DNA from: Rhodococcus sp. IEGM 1379
GTDB lineage: Bacteria; Actinomycetota; Actinomycetes; Mycobacteriales; Mycobacteriaceae
Length of the DNA: 64,000 bases
Reading direction: 5' to 3'
Assembly (NCBI RefSeq): GCF_030056815.1
Contig: NZ_JASHKR010000008.1
Coordinates: 97,529-161,528, forward strand
Positions 45,891 to 54,416 of the stretch are shown here, piece by piece (the first letter of the stretch is position 1; each line of letters begins with the position of its first letter). A program made the translations under genes and the position numbers. A model generated the notes under the pieces. That model saw nothing but the letters and a program-made list of their open reading frames with translations, was not told where the DNA came from and ran no database searches.

Positions 45891-46502
45891 ATGATTACGG
45901 GAGAGCTCTCGACCAGACAAAAACTTCTCGAAGTGGCGGAAGTACTCTTTGCCAGGAAAGGGATCGAGGCAACCCTGGTCGGCGACATCGTTCAAGGTGC
46001 GGGACAACGCAATCCATCGGCGTTGCGGTATCACTTCGGATCCCGAGAAGGAATACTCCAGGCGATCCGCGAGAAATATCTGGTGCAGTTGGAGGTCCGG
46101 AGAACCGCGATGCTGGCGACCTGGCCGGACACGACGACCCCGCGCGAATGCGTCGAATTGATCGTGGTGCCGCTGGGTGAAATGCTCTCCACGGAGGCAG
46201 GGCGCCGGTACCTGCGCATTCTCGGCCAGACCATCTATCAACTCGAACCCGAGCAGATCGACCAGGTCCCGCCGAACTTTCCCAGCCTCATGCGGTCCAT
46301 CGAGTTGTTGCGCGCATCGATTGGCGACCTGCCGGCACCAGTCGTTAACGAGCGAGTGCGCGGCGCGATTCTGCTTGCCACCGCATTGCTTGCAGTCCGG
46401 GCACGTGAGCTGACCGGACGACGGCGATTGCCGCTCTCGGCCGCCGATTTCCAGGCGAACGTCATCGACATGACAGTGGCAGCCCTCACCGCTCAGTCGT
46501 GA
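45891..46502 (+). CDS. TetR family transcriptional regulator
   Basis: This 203-residue regulator has an N-terminal helix-turn-helix (about 8-55: TRQKLLEVAEVLFARKGIEA, then ALRYHFGSREGILQAI). A helical ligand-binding domain follows with LGEMLSTEAGRRYLRILGQT near residue 95. ATG 45891 directly follows a -10-like TACACT, suggesting a leaderless mRNA; a frame from 45786 overlaps the divergent gene. Target: the adjacent propeller gene through the 25-bp palindrome. The ligand is unknown. Confidence 0.88.
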   Translation: MITGELSTRQKLLEVAEVLFARKGIEATLVGDIVQGAGQRNPSALRYHFGSREGILQAIREKYLVQLEVRRTAMLATWPDTTTPRECVELIVVPLGEMLSTEAGRRYLRILGQTIYQLEPEQIDQVPPNFPSLMRSIELLRASIGDLPAPVVNERVRGAILLATALLAVRARELTGRRRLPLSAADFQANVIDMTVAALTAQS

Positions 46503-46505
46503 ACC

Positions 46506-46542
46506 GAGTGGGGCTGTTCCGCTGAGCGGGCCACTCTGTTTG
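46506..46542 (+). terminator. Possible tetR terminator
   Basis: GAGTGG (46506-46511) pairs with CCACTC (46531-46536), extended imperfectly inward, followed by TGTTTGT. It lies 3 bp after the tetR stop. The stem is weak, so support is modest. Confidence 0.4.
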
Positions 46543-46584
46543 TCATGCACTGCCGGTGGGTCGCCGATTGTTAGACTTTTGTTC

Positions 46585-47316
46585 GTGTCCGCACTCGAAG
46601 ATGTATCCAGAGGGCTTCCCGCAACCAGCTGGGCGGTCCTCGGGATGCTCACCTTCGGGGAAGAGCTGACCGGTAACGACCTCAAGAAGTGGGCAGATTG
46701 GAGCGTAGGCTTCTTCTACTGGAGTCCGTCCATCAGCCAGGTGTATGCCGAGCTCAAGAAACTTGAGGGAATCGGGTTCGTGGAGTCGCGCGTCGTGTCG
46801 GAACCGGGAGTGCGGGGTCGGCGCCTGTATGCAATCACCGAATCCGGAACCGAGGCAGTACGGGTTTGGTCGCGTGAGGCACCTGTCGAGGTGCCTGTGC
46901 TCAAACACGGTGTCATGCTTCGTCTGTGGATGGGGCACCTCAACGATCCCGAGCGACTCAAGGCAATTGTCGAAGCGCATATCGCCAACGTCGAAGAGCA
47001 GATCCGGCGTGCGGAACTCCATGCCGAACACGCCGACAATGAACCAGCATGGTCGTTTCCCGTCATGACCTTGCGGTGGTCCGTGCGCTACTTCCAAGCT
47101 GAGGTCGACCTTGCCCGTGAACTACTCGACGACATCGACCGGGCTTCGGAAGAATTCGCACACGTCGCCGAACGCGATCGACTGGGATCGCCGCTTCCGT
47201 CGTCGCCCGGGCGATGGAAGAACGTCGAGGAAAACGTCATCTCACTGTCTCAAGGCTCACTGTCTCAAGGCTCACCTTCCCAAGGCTCACCTTCCCAAGG
47301 CACCGGCGACATGTGA
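46585..47316 (+). CDS. PadR-type transcriptional regulator with Ser-Gln-Gly repeat tail
   Basis: This 243-residue winged-helix regulator reads LPATSWAVLGMLTFGEELTG, SISQVYAELKKLEGIGFVES and RGRRLYAITESGTEAVRVW (about 8-100). A helical C-terminal domain (about 110-205) completes the PadR-like fold. The tail repeats SLSQG/SPSQG four times, encoded by 15-bp units at 47245-47304. GTG 46585 lies 7 bp after a TAGACT -10 box, suggesting a leaderless mRNA. The 3' end overlaps a decayed esterase gene on the other strand, so the repeat tail may be a recent addition. Confidence 0.8.
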   Translation: MSALEDVSRGLPATSWAVLGMLTFGEELTGNDLKKWADWSVGFFYWSPSISQVYAELKKLEGIGFVESRVVSEPGVRGRRLYAITESGTEAVRVWSREAPVEVPVLKHGVMLRLWMGHLNDPERLKAIVEAHIANVEEQIRRAELHAEHADNEPAWSFPVMTLRWSVRYFQAEVDLARELLDDIDRASEEFAHVAERDRLGSPLPSSPGRWKNVEENVISLSQGSLSQGSPSQGSPSQGTGDM

Positions 47317-47766
47317 GTGCAACGTTTGCAGAGCAACATCGGTGACCGGGAGCGATGCGATGGTCATGAACCCGTGCAAGATGTGCCCGTAGTGCCGGCG
47401 AATTACATGTACGCCGGCATCTTTCGAGCCGGTCGCCGAAATCTTCACCCTGGTTGAACAAAGGGTCGCGGCCCGCAGTGATCAGGATCGTTGTCGGCAG
47501 CCCGCTCACTTTCGCGTCCGGACCGAGTGCGGAAAATCCGGTCGGTGAGTACTGACTCCAGTACCACTGCATGGCGGCGCGAGTATTGAACCAGCCTTCG
47601 GCGAACTCTCGGTACGGCGGCGTCTCGAAGTTCGCATCGATCACCGGATACATCAACACCTGCACGGGCGTCGGCACCGTCCATCAGCTCCACTGCGGGA
47701 AATCCTGCGGTCAGCGCGTCGAGCATGGCGATGGACTGCGGATCCAAGTGCTCACGGTTGCTCGTT
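47287..47766 (-). pseudogene. Remnant of an HSL-family alpha/beta hydrolase (esterase)
   Basis: On the minus strand a typical esterase N-terminus (LDPQSIAMLDALTAGFPAVE) runs from about 47745 to 47680. It then jumps in another frame straight to a C-terminal segment (QVLMYPVIDANFETPPYREF and ITAGRDPLFNQGEDFGDRL). The middle, with the HGGG oxyanion hole and GDSAG nucleophile, is absent. Near 47410 a further frameshift separates the Asp segment from the His segment (HYGHILHGFMTIASL). So there is one internal deletion plus at least one frameshift. It cannot be active. It lies between the PadR and IclR genes. Confidence 0.75.
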
Positions 47767-47769
47767 ATT

Positions 47770-48543
47770 TCACGCTCCTGCTGCAGTGGGCAGGTTGCGC
47801 AGCATCTGGCGACGCTGCAAAGTAGGTGTGACAGTGAGGGCCCCGCCGTCGATTGCACGCCAGATGGCAGCAGCAGCCATGCGGACCGGTGCGGCGGTGA
47901 TGTGGTCGTTGCGTAGCGCCTGTGTCGGGCCGCAGATGGAGACTGCTGCGACAGCCCGGCCGACGGGACCGATCGGAGCGGCCAGACAACTGAATCCGGC
48001 TAACCCGCGACCACTCTCGTATGCCACCCCGGCTTCCTGAATTCGTGCTGCCTGGGGGTGGGGACCGGAGCCGTAGGCAAGAAGCGCCTGACCGATCGCG
48101 GTAGACGAGGCGAGACGCCGTCCGCCGACGCGTGTCGGGACTGCGGCGCCGAGGCGTCCGCCGATCTTCTCGAGGTACACCACATCGGAACGGTCGAGGA
48201 TGCCGAGGTGAACCACAAGACCGGTGACACGGTACAGCTCGTGAAGTAGGGGCATGGCGGCGCTGTGCAGCCGATCCTGGTGGACCGCGAGCGACCCCAG
48301 TTCGACCAAACGCATACCGAGTTCGTAGTCGCGGCCTTCGCGGCGGAGCCAGCGCATCGAGACCAGGCGCTCGAGCATCCGGTGCGCGGACGACCGTGGC
48401 AGCCCTGTGCGACGAACGATCTGAGCGAGAGTCAGCCTGCCGGGGCCTTCGAAGGCATCGAGGACGAGTGAGACGCGATCGAGAATGGCCGTTGGCGCAG
48501 AGTCGCTCCCCAGCGTGTCCACGGACTGCAGTGTCATTGTCAT
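47770..48543 (-). CDS. IclR family transcriptional regulator
   Basis: This regulator of about 257 residues has an N-terminal winged helix (about 20-80: ILDRVSLVLDAFEGPGRLTL, then RTGLPRSSAHRMLERLV). The C-terminal IclR effector domain has the usual LGMRLVELGS, VVYLEKIGG and CLAAPIGPVGRAVAAVSICG. ATG 48543 has GAGG 6 bp upstream; a GTG at 48555 is an alternative. It sits downstream of the kshA-hsaA-hsaC operon beyond a terminator, on the same strand. Control of that operon is likely but unproven. Confidence 0.87.
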   Translation of the reverse strand: MTMTLQSVDTLGSDSAPTAILDRVSLVLDAFEGPGRLTLAQIVRRTGLPRSSAHRMLERLVSMRWLRREGRDYELGMRLVELGSLAVHQDRLHSAAMPLLHELYRVTGLVVHLGILDRSDVVYLEKIGGRLGAAVPTRVGGRRLASSTAIGQALLAYGSGPHPQAARIQEAGVAYESGRGLAGFSCLAAPIGPVGRAVAAVSICGPTQALRNDHITAAPVRMAAAAIWRAIDGGALTVTPTLQRRQMLRNLPTAAGA

Positions 48544-48674
48544 CGTGTGCCTCACTCCTCATGAATGGAAATCCAGCGAACTGGCTATTTCTATTAGGAA
48601 TAGTGTCATAGAGTTGGGAGTTTGTGAAGTGGATCACCGGCAAAATCTTTGGTTGTGGGCAATCGAACCAAAAA

Positions 48675-48710
48675 AGCAGGGCTTGCGTGGATGCCCACGC
48701 AAGCCCTGCT
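48675..48710 (-). terminator. Terminator of the kshA-hsaA-hsaC operon
   Basis: AGCAGGGCTTGCGTGG (48675-48690) pairs perfectly with 48695-48710 around a 4-nt loop, 14 bp past the hsaC stop. On the minus strand it is followed by TTTTT. This is a textbook intrinsic terminator. Confidence 0.9.
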
Positions 48711-48724
48711 CTGGTTGAACTAGT

Positions 48725-49636
48725 TCACATCGCAGCCAGCGGTTCGCTGCCCGACCAGTCATGGCCCCAGTAACTGTCTGCCGTGATCTCCTCGGCGGAG
48801 TAGGAGTCCTGGTCGACCGTCATGCCCTCGGTGCCGAACTCGATGTCCCAACCGCCGGGAGCACGGACGTAGAACGAGACCATCTTGTCGTTGGTGTGTC
48901 GGCCCAGAGTGGAGGACACCGAGAAGCCGTCCTTGACCACTCGGTCCAGTGCCTGGCCGACGGCATCGAGGGTATCGACCTCGACCATGATGTGAACCAA
49001 ACCCGGTGCGCCGCCGTGCGGGGCGGGGCACAGAGCCAAACTGTGGTGACGCTCGTTGACGCCCATGAACCGAACACGCATCGGACCGTACTCCGGCGGC
49101 GCGGGAATACGGAAGGCGCCGCGCGGATAGAAGCCGAGTACCTCGGTGTAGAAGTCGAAGCTTGCGGCGCTGTCCATGACCGGAAGCACCACATGGCCGA
49201 GACCCTGTACGCCGGTGACAAATCGAGCACCGAACGGCGTCACGACGGGGCTGTGGTCGAGAATTGCACCGTGGAAGATCTCGATGTTGGCGCCGCCCGG
49301 ATCGGTGAAGGTGACGACCTCTTCGACTCGTCGTGCATCGGCCTCTGCGAGTGAAAGCTGTTCGACGGCAGTGCCGAACTTCTCCAGTGCAGCCTGTACG
49401 CGTCGCAGTGCTGCGTGGTCGGCGACCTCCCAGCCGATACTGACGATCTCGTCGCGCTCACCCTCGACGACGACGATGCGGGCGGCCCGTTCGTCGAGGC
49501 GCAAGTACAGTGCGTTCTCGTCCGGTCCGCTGCCCTTGGCGAAGCCCAGGACGTCGAAAGCGAAAGTGCGCCAGCGCGCCATGTCATTGGTCGAGATCTT
49601 GACGTAGCCAAGTCCCTTGATGTCGGTGTGTGTCAT
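48725..49636 (-). CDS. hsaC: Type I extradiol dioxygenase, HsaC-like
   Basis: This 303-residue two-domain ring-cleavage enzyme splits a catechol next to its hydroxyls with Fe(II) and O2. Metal ligands are visible: His148 in GLGHVVLPV, His215 in GLVHIMVEV and Glu266 in GWDIEFGTEG. RHTNDKMVSFYVRAPGG (about 246-262) is the family signature. It resembles HsaC, which cleaves 3,4-DHSA in steroid degradation, but the level of similarity suggests a paralogue with a related catechol. It is third in the operon, 18 bp after hsaA. The meta-cleavage hydrolase (HsaD) is not nearby. Confidence 0.85.
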   Translation of the reverse strand: MTHTDIKGLGYVKISTNDMARWRTFAFDVLGFAKGSGPDENALYLRLDERAARIVVVEGERDEIVSIGWEVADHAALRRVQAALEKFGTAVEQLSLAEADARRVEEVVTFTDPGGANIEIFHGAILDHSPVVTPFGARFVTGVQGLGHVVLPVMDSAASFDFYTEVLGFYPRGAFRIPAPPEYGPMRVRFMGVNERHHSLALCPAPHGGAPGLVHIMVEVDTLDAVGQALDRVVKDGFSVSSTLGRHTNDKMVSFYVRAPGGWDIEFGTEGMTVDQDSYSAEEITADSYWGHDWSGSEPLAAM

Positions 49637-49654
49637 CGTCTTTGTCGCTCCTGG

Positions 49655-50836
49655 TCAGATCATGGCCCGCAGTGGACCCTGCGGGTCGGCGCCGAGGCGG
49701 CTCAGTGAGGCAGCGTGAAATACTGTGCCGGGGACGTGAATTGCGTGATGCTGGCCGGCATGGGCGTCGCGCCAGAAGCGCTGCAGGGGCTTGTCCATGC
49801 GCAGCGCGTTTCCGCCACAACGGGGGTAGACCTGATCGATGGCATTGATGGCGCGCCAGGCCGCCTGGACCTGAGTCTGGCGTCCTTCGGCGCGCTGCTC
49901 GAACGTCACTTCCTTACCGGCGTCCACGCGATCCCACATGCGGTCCACGTTGGCCAGCAAGGTGTCTCGCGCAGCGCGGATATCGGCAGTGGCCTGGCCG
50001 ATGGCAAACAGCGTGTACGGGTCATCCTTGATTGCGGTGCCCTGAGCATTGATGCGATCAGCCTGGTATTCGTTGGCGTGGAACAGCATGCCCTCGCAGA
50101 TGCCGATGGTCGCGGCGGTGATGCCGAGGGGGAACATGTTCGACCATGGCATCAGGTACAGCGTTTCGGTGCGTCCGTACTTGCGGACGGCCGTACCGTC
50201 GATGACCTCGTCACAATCCATGACGCGGTAGTCGGGCACGTAAGCATCCTTGACCACAAGGTCTTTCGATCCCGTGCCGCGCAGGCCCATGACATCCCAG
50301 GAATCTTCGATGATCTGGTAGTCGGTACGCGGAATGATCACGTGCAGCATGCGGGGCGGCATCTCCATGTTGCCGTCCTTGTCGGCGGCCAGGGCGCCCA
50401 GGAATGCCCAATCACAGTGATCGGTGCCCGACGAGAACTGCCAGCGGCCGGAGAACTTGTAGCCACCGTCGGTGGGGATGCACAATCCGCCGGGCATGTA
50501 GGGTGACGCCATCCAGGTATCCGGATCAGATCCCCAGATTTCCTGCTGCACCTTAGGATCGGCAAATGCCAACTGCCACGGGTGAACTCCGACGATTCCG
50601 TGAACCCATCCCGCTGACGGATTCAGTGACGCGGTCCGCATCACCGTCTCGGCGAACTCACGCGGATGTGCTTCCATCCCGCCGTGTTCCTTGGGCTGCA
50701 GCATCCGGATGGATCCGGCTGCCTTCATCTTCTTGGCAGTGTCGTCCGCCAGACGCCCCAACTTCTCGGCTTCGACTCCCTCCTCGAAGAGGTCGTCGGC
50801 CATCAAGTTGATCTGTTCGAGTACTTCGTACGCCAT
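49655..50836 (-). CDS. hsaA: Flavin-dependent hydroxylase, HsaA-like (acyl-CoA dehydrogenase fold)
   Basis: This 393-residue oxygenase component of a two-component monooxygenase hydroxylates a phenol using reduced flavin from a separate reductase. Seen: SIRMLQPKEHGGME (about 47), AGWVHGIVGVHPWQLAF, FSGRWQFSSGTDHCDWAFLG, DVMGLRGTGSKDLVVKDAYV and the ending FWRDAHAGQHHAI. These follow HsaA. ATG 50836 (MAYEVLEQ) has AAGGA upstream; the frame is open to 51088 but overlaps kshA. Its likely reductase is the HsaB-like protein at 43563. Confidence 0.87.
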   Translation of the reverse strand: MAYEVLEQINLMADDLFEEGVEAEKLGRLADDTAKKMKAAGSIRMLQPKEHGGMEAHPREFAETVMRTASLNPSAGWVHGIVGVHPWQLAFADPKVQQEIWGSDPDTWMASPYMPGGLCIPTDGGYKFSGRWQFSSGTDHCDWAFLGALAADKDGNMEMPPRMLHVIIPRTDYQIIEDSWDVMGLRGTGSKDLVVKDAYVPDYRVMDCDEVIDGTAVRKYGRTETLYLMPWSNMFPLGITAATIGICEGMLFHANEYQADRINAQGTAIKDDPYTLFAIGQATADIRAARDTLLANVDRMWDRVDAGKEVTFEQRAEGRQTQVQAAWRAINAIDQVYPRCGGNALRMDKPLQRFWRDAHAGQHHAIHVPGTVFHAASLSRLGADPQGPLRAMI

Positions 50837-50877
50837 CGTGTGGTCCTTACGTTTTTCGGTAGCAGTAGGAAAGAGCG

Positions 50878-52035
50878 TCAGTGAGTGGAAACTGCGCGTT
50901 CCGGATCGGGAGTTTCGTTCTTGGCTGCGATGTTCGCTGCCATCTCTTCGTCCCAGTTCTCGTTGGAACGGGTCAGATCGATTTCGAACTCGAATCGGCG
51001 CACCATGTCGTCGGTAACGTCCTCGACATCGACGTAGAACTGCTGGTACCAGCGACGCAGTTGGTACACCGGGCCGTCCTCTTCGCACAGTAGGGGATTG
51101 TCGATGGGCGCCTTGTTCTTCCAGATCTCGACGTCCTGCTCGAACGTCGCTTCGGTGCCGGCGCCGAATGCCTGTGCCATGCCCTCGGCTTCTTCATCAC
51201 TCAGACCTGGCAGTTTCTTGACCATCACGCCGTACTGGAGAACGAACGACGTCGGGGAGACCGGGTAGTGGCAGTTGATGAGAACGGACTCGACCATCGC
51301 GCCGTTCGCTTCGGACCACAACTTGTCGATCATGTACGACGGTCCGTAATACGCTGCCTCGGAACGCAACTTGCTGTCCTCACCGAAATCGAGGTCGACC
51401 TCGACGTCGCCGCGCTGCGTGCTGTTCATGTACTGAGCGGCTACGTGGTTCTCGAAGACATTCTTGAATCCTCGCGGAACACTCAGATGGATGTAGAAGA
51501 AGTGCGCCATGTCCACGACGTTGTCAATGATCTCGCGGCAGTTGGAACCCTCGATCAGAACCGAATTCCAGGTCCAGTCAGTCCATTCGGAATCGCCGTA
51601 CGCTTCGATATCGGGAATCGTCACGTCGGCCGGCGGGGGATTGCCCTGCGGATCGTGCCAGACGAACAGTTGACCGTTCTTTTCCAGCGTCGTCCAAGCA
51701 CGGGTCTTCGCCAATGGCGGGACGCGTCGTGCATACGGAATGGCCGTGCACTTTCCGTTGCCGCCCCAGCGCCAGTCATGGAACGGGCAGGCGATCGAAT
51801 CGCCCTTGACGGTGCCGTGCGCGAGGTTGCCACCCATGTGGCGGCAGTAGGCGTCGAGGATCTTCAGATCTCCAGCCGTATCCGCAAACACAACCAGGCT
51901 GGTGCCGAAGGCCTCGATTTGATGGGGATTGCCGTCGCGGTAGGTATTGCTCAGGCCTAAGCAGTGCCAGCCCCGCGCAAATCGCGTCGGGGCGGCGGCT
52001 GCTTCGATTTCCCGTACGTCCGTGTCTGTAGACAT
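50878..52035 (-). CDS. kshA: Rieske oxygenase, 3-ketosteroid 9-alpha-hydroxylase (KshA) type
   Basis: This 385-residue terminal oxygenase has a Rieske 2Fe-2S site at Cys64-x-His66 and Cys83-x-x-His86 (CRHMGG and CPFHDWRWGG). The catalytic mononuclear iron region is NCREIIDNVVDMAHFFYIHL (about 168-187). KshA opens ring B of androstenedione-type steroids by 9-alpha-hydroxylation; it needs KshB reductase, not found here. Rhodococci carry several KshA copies with different substrate ranges. It is the first gene of the operon. GGAGG precedes ATG 52035, and a palindrome lies 24-62 bp upstream. Confidence 0.9.
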   Translation of the reverse strand: MSTDTDVREIEAAAAPTRFARGWHCLGLSNTYRDGNPHQIEAFGTSLVVFADTAGDLKILDAYCRHMGGNLAHGTVKGDSIACPFHDWRWGGNGKCTAIPYARRVPPLAKTRAWTTLEKNGQLFVWHDPQGNPPPADVTIPDIEAYGDSEWTDWTWNSVLIEGSNCREIIDNVVDMAHFFYIHLSVPRGFKNVFENHVAAQYMNSTQRGDVEVDLDFGEDSKLRSEAAYYGPSYMIDKLWSEANGAMVESVLINCHYPVSPTSFVLQYGVMVKKLPGLSDEEAEGMAQAFGAGTEATFEQDVEIWKNKAPIDNPLLCEEDGPVYQLRRWYQQFYVDVEDVTDDMVRRFEFEIDLTRSNENWDEEMAANIAAKNETPDPERAVSTH

Positions 52036-52058
52036 GTCTTCCTCCGAGCCGCGCCTGA

Positions 52059-52097
52059 CGACGCTTCAGTGATGTGATCCATCACATAGAAGCGTCG
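52059..52097 (-). promoter_or_regulatory. Nested palindrome upstream of kshA
   Basis: Outer arms CGACGCTTC (52059-52067) and GAAGCGTCG (52089-52097) enclose ATGTGAT-CC-ATCACAT (52072-52087). It lies 24-62 bp before the kshA start. The inner half resembles CRP-type symmetry (TGTGA/TCACA). No KstR-like site is obvious. A candidate operator for the nearby IclR protein or a CRP/FNR-family factor. Confidence 0.6.
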
Positions 52098-52160
52098 AGG
52101 TGCACGTCGGGGATACGGACTCTCCCGCTGGATGGAACGACGGGGCTCTGGTGCGGTCTT

Positions 52161-53348
52161 TCAGGTTCGTCGGAGAACATGCGAGCGGTCGAGTTCGGCG
52201 ATGTCACTGAGCCCCATGAGGGTCAAAGTCCGCGAGATTTCCTCCCGGAAGATATCGAGAACGTGCGCGACACCGTCTTCGCCTCCGGTTGCCAATCCGT
52301 ACACGTACGGGCGGCCGATGCCGACGGCGCCGGCTCCCAGGGCCAGCGCTTTCACGACGTCGCTGCCACGTCGAATTCCGCCGTCGAGGTATACCGGAAC
52401 TCCGTTGGCGCCGCCCACCCGATCGACCACCGCGGGCAGCGCTTCGATGCTCGACAACGCGCCGTCGAGTTGTCGCCCACCGTGATTCGACACCACGATG
52501 CCGTCGGCGCCCAATCGAACCGCAGTTGCGGCATCGTCGGGATCGAGAATACCTTTGACGTACATCGGACCGTCCCAGAGGTCGCGGATTTTCTCGAGAT
52601 CACTCCAACACAGTTCCGGGCGGAGAAGGCTCACCTGTTTTTTCGCCGACCGCACTGCGGCGGCTGCGCCCCGCTCGTCGACGAGCATGCGTGACGAGAT
52701 CCGCTGGTGCTTCAGGAAGTTGTACGCCCACTGCGGTTTGCGGGCCGCATCGAGCATTCGCGACGGCGAGAGTGTGGGCGGAATTCCCATGCCGCGCTTA
52801 CGTTCCCCTTCCCGATTTCCAGGTACGGGCACATCCACGGTGACGAACAGTGCGCTGTACCCGGCTGCGGCGGCGCGGTCGATGAACTTCTTGGCCAACG
52901 ATTCTCCGGTGCCGGCATTGGTCCACGGGTAGAGCTGGAAGAAATGGTTTTCGGACGTGGCGTCCGCGATCTCCTCGACGGTGTAACTCGACGCGGTGGA
53001 GATGACTGCGCGAGTGCCCATACGTTCCGCTGCCCGAGCTGCGGCCCGCTCCCCGGTCCAATGAACGAGGCCGGTCATGCCGGTGGGGGACAGGAAGACT
53101 GGGAGGTCCAGCGCCGTGTTCCCGACCTTGGCGGCGAGCCCCCGGCCGTCATTTCCCGTCAGTACCCGTGAACGAAGTGCCCACTTGTCGAAATCGTCGA
53201 CGTTGGCTCGCATCGTCACGTGGTCTTCGGCGCCGCCGTCGACGTATGCCCAGATCATTCCCGGAAGCGCACGACGCGCGCGTTCTCGGTAGTCGGCGAC
53301 GGTGATCGGTGACGACTGTGAGGACATGCTGAATTTGATCGCGGACAT
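52161..53348 (-). CDS. FMN-dependent alpha-hydroxy-acid oxidase/dehydrogenase
   Basis: This 395-residue TIM-barrel flavoenzyme oxidises an L-2-hydroxy acid (lactate, mandelate or glycolate type). Seen: LPVFLSPTGMTGLVHWTGER (about 82-101), the HFFQLYPW segment, VTVDVPVPGNREGERKRG, KGILDPDDA and the active-site stretch VVSNHGGRQLDGA with catalytic His. DGGIRRGSDVVKALALGAGA and GIGRPYVYG bind the FMN phosphate. The start used is ATG 53348; an internal ATG (MSSQSS) 21 bp on is possible. It lies upstream of kshA on the same strand but has its own 125-bp gap. Confidence 0.87.
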   Translation of the reverse strand: MSAIKFSMSSQSSPITVADYRERARRALPGMIWAYVDGGAEDHVTMRANVDDFDKWALRSRVLTGNDGRGLAAKVGNTALDLPVFLSPTGMTGLVHWTGERAAARAAERMGTRAVISTASSYTVEEIADATSENHFFQLYPWTNAGTGESLAKKFIDRAAAAGYSALFVTVDVPVPGNREGERKRGMGIPPTLSPSRMLDAARKPQWAYNFLKHQRISSRMLVDERGAAAAVRSAKKQVSLLRPELCWSDLEKIRDLWDGPMYVKGILDPDDAATAVRLGADGIVVSNHGGRQLDGALSSIEALPAVVDRVGGANGVPVYLDGGIRRGSDVVKALALGAGAVGIGRPYVYGLATGGEDGVAHVLDIFREEISRTLTLMGLSDIAELDRSHVLRRT

Positions 53349-53421
53349 GACGGCACTTAATCATCGAGGTACCGGCTGGTGAAGGCATCTTCCCGTCTAA
53401 TGGAATACCGGCCGACGCAGG

Positions 53422-53976
53422 TTACGTTGCAGGGTCCGTCACTGTCGCCCAGGCCCGAGCGGCGACAGTCCCGTTGCAATCGGTTGCCGTCACTATGACG
53501 TCGGAAACACGCTCGGCGTCCTTCTGGTACTCGGCGATCGGGGTGCAGGCATAGGTGAGGCTTGCGCTGTCGGCTTCCGGCACGAAGATCCGGGTCCGGA
53601 ATCGTCTGATGCTCTCCGCGCCGAACTTGGTTGCGGCGTAGGAAGCCAGAGCGGACGAGTTCTTGTCGGAGGCGGAACGGGGCGCGGAGCCGTCGACGAT
53701 TCCCGAAACGAATACTTCGGCAACCAAGTGTCCGTACACGTCGCGGTACTCCGTTGTACGGGCAATCCGCGAAGTACTGCTGTCGGCCACGGGGAGTTGT
53801 TCGAGGACTCGGATATTGCCGACAACGGTGTCCGCGGGGTTAGGCGGGCCGAAGAACACGACGTCCTGTTCGTCTATCGACGCGTCGGTCAATCCGGCGG
53901 ATGCGTCGTAGAGGGCCGAAAATGTCGGCAGCACAGCGTGCGCCAAGGGATTCTCGTCGACAAGCATTGCAGTCAC
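53422..53976 (-). CDS. Hypothetical protein, possibly hotdog-fold
   Basis: This 184-residue protein starts VTAMLVDENPLAHAVLPTF from a GTG with GGAGGT 4 bp upstream; the frame is open to 54162. The stretch NPADTVVGNIRVLEQLPVAD and TTEYRDVYGHLVAEVFVSGI resembles the MaoC/FAS1-like dehydratase N-domain pattern, so a hotdog hydratase or thioesterase-like fold is possible. No catalytic motif is clear. It lies 73 bp before the FMN oxidase gene and could share its transcript. Function uncertain. Confidence 0.55.
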   Translation of the reverse strand: MTAMLVDENPLAHAVLPTFSALYDASAGLTDASIDEQDVVFFGPPNPADTVVGNIRVLEQLPVADSSTSRIARTTEYRDVYGHLVAEVFVSGIVDGSAPRSASDKNSSALASYAATKFGAESIRRFRTRIFVPEADSASLTYACTPIAEYQKDAERVSDVIVTATDCNGTVAARAWATVTDPAT

Positions 53977-54416
53977 GATAACCTCCGTTTCCCACGGCCG
54001 GAGTCGGCCGTTCGAGTGGGTAAGGGCAACGCTAATGATGCTGGCGCCGGTCGCTTCGGCGGCTCCCGGTGATCGGGAGTTCACGGGGGAGTCTGCGCGG
54101 AGGCCGCGCTGACCAGGCGTCGAACGACGTGCCGGTTTCAGTAGGCGAGACCTGATTGCCATTGGCGTCGACGGCGGCTATTCGGCGCGATCAAGTGTTC
54201 CACCACACGGGAGATCGTCTGTCGATTGCGCCTGGACATCGAATAGTGTCGCCCGGAAATGGGTTGGCTGGCAGGTACTGCGGGTCGCGGAGTGAATGTA
54301 TATGAAACTCGAAGAATTGAGTGGCGGAACAGCAGTCGTCACAAACGAGCAAGGGCGCTGTCAGGAAAGCTCCACCCCGATGCAGTTTTCTACGGTCGCA
54401 ATTGAAAGGTAGTGTC
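53977..54416. other. 440-bp divergent intergenic region
   Basis: This region separates the hotdog-like gene (minus) from the sulfatase (plus). The only structure noticed is CTCCCG-GTGAT-CGGGAG at 54063-54079. Short open frames on both strands have no ribosome site or recognisable product. Promoters for both genes should lie here but none is clear. Confidence 0.4.
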
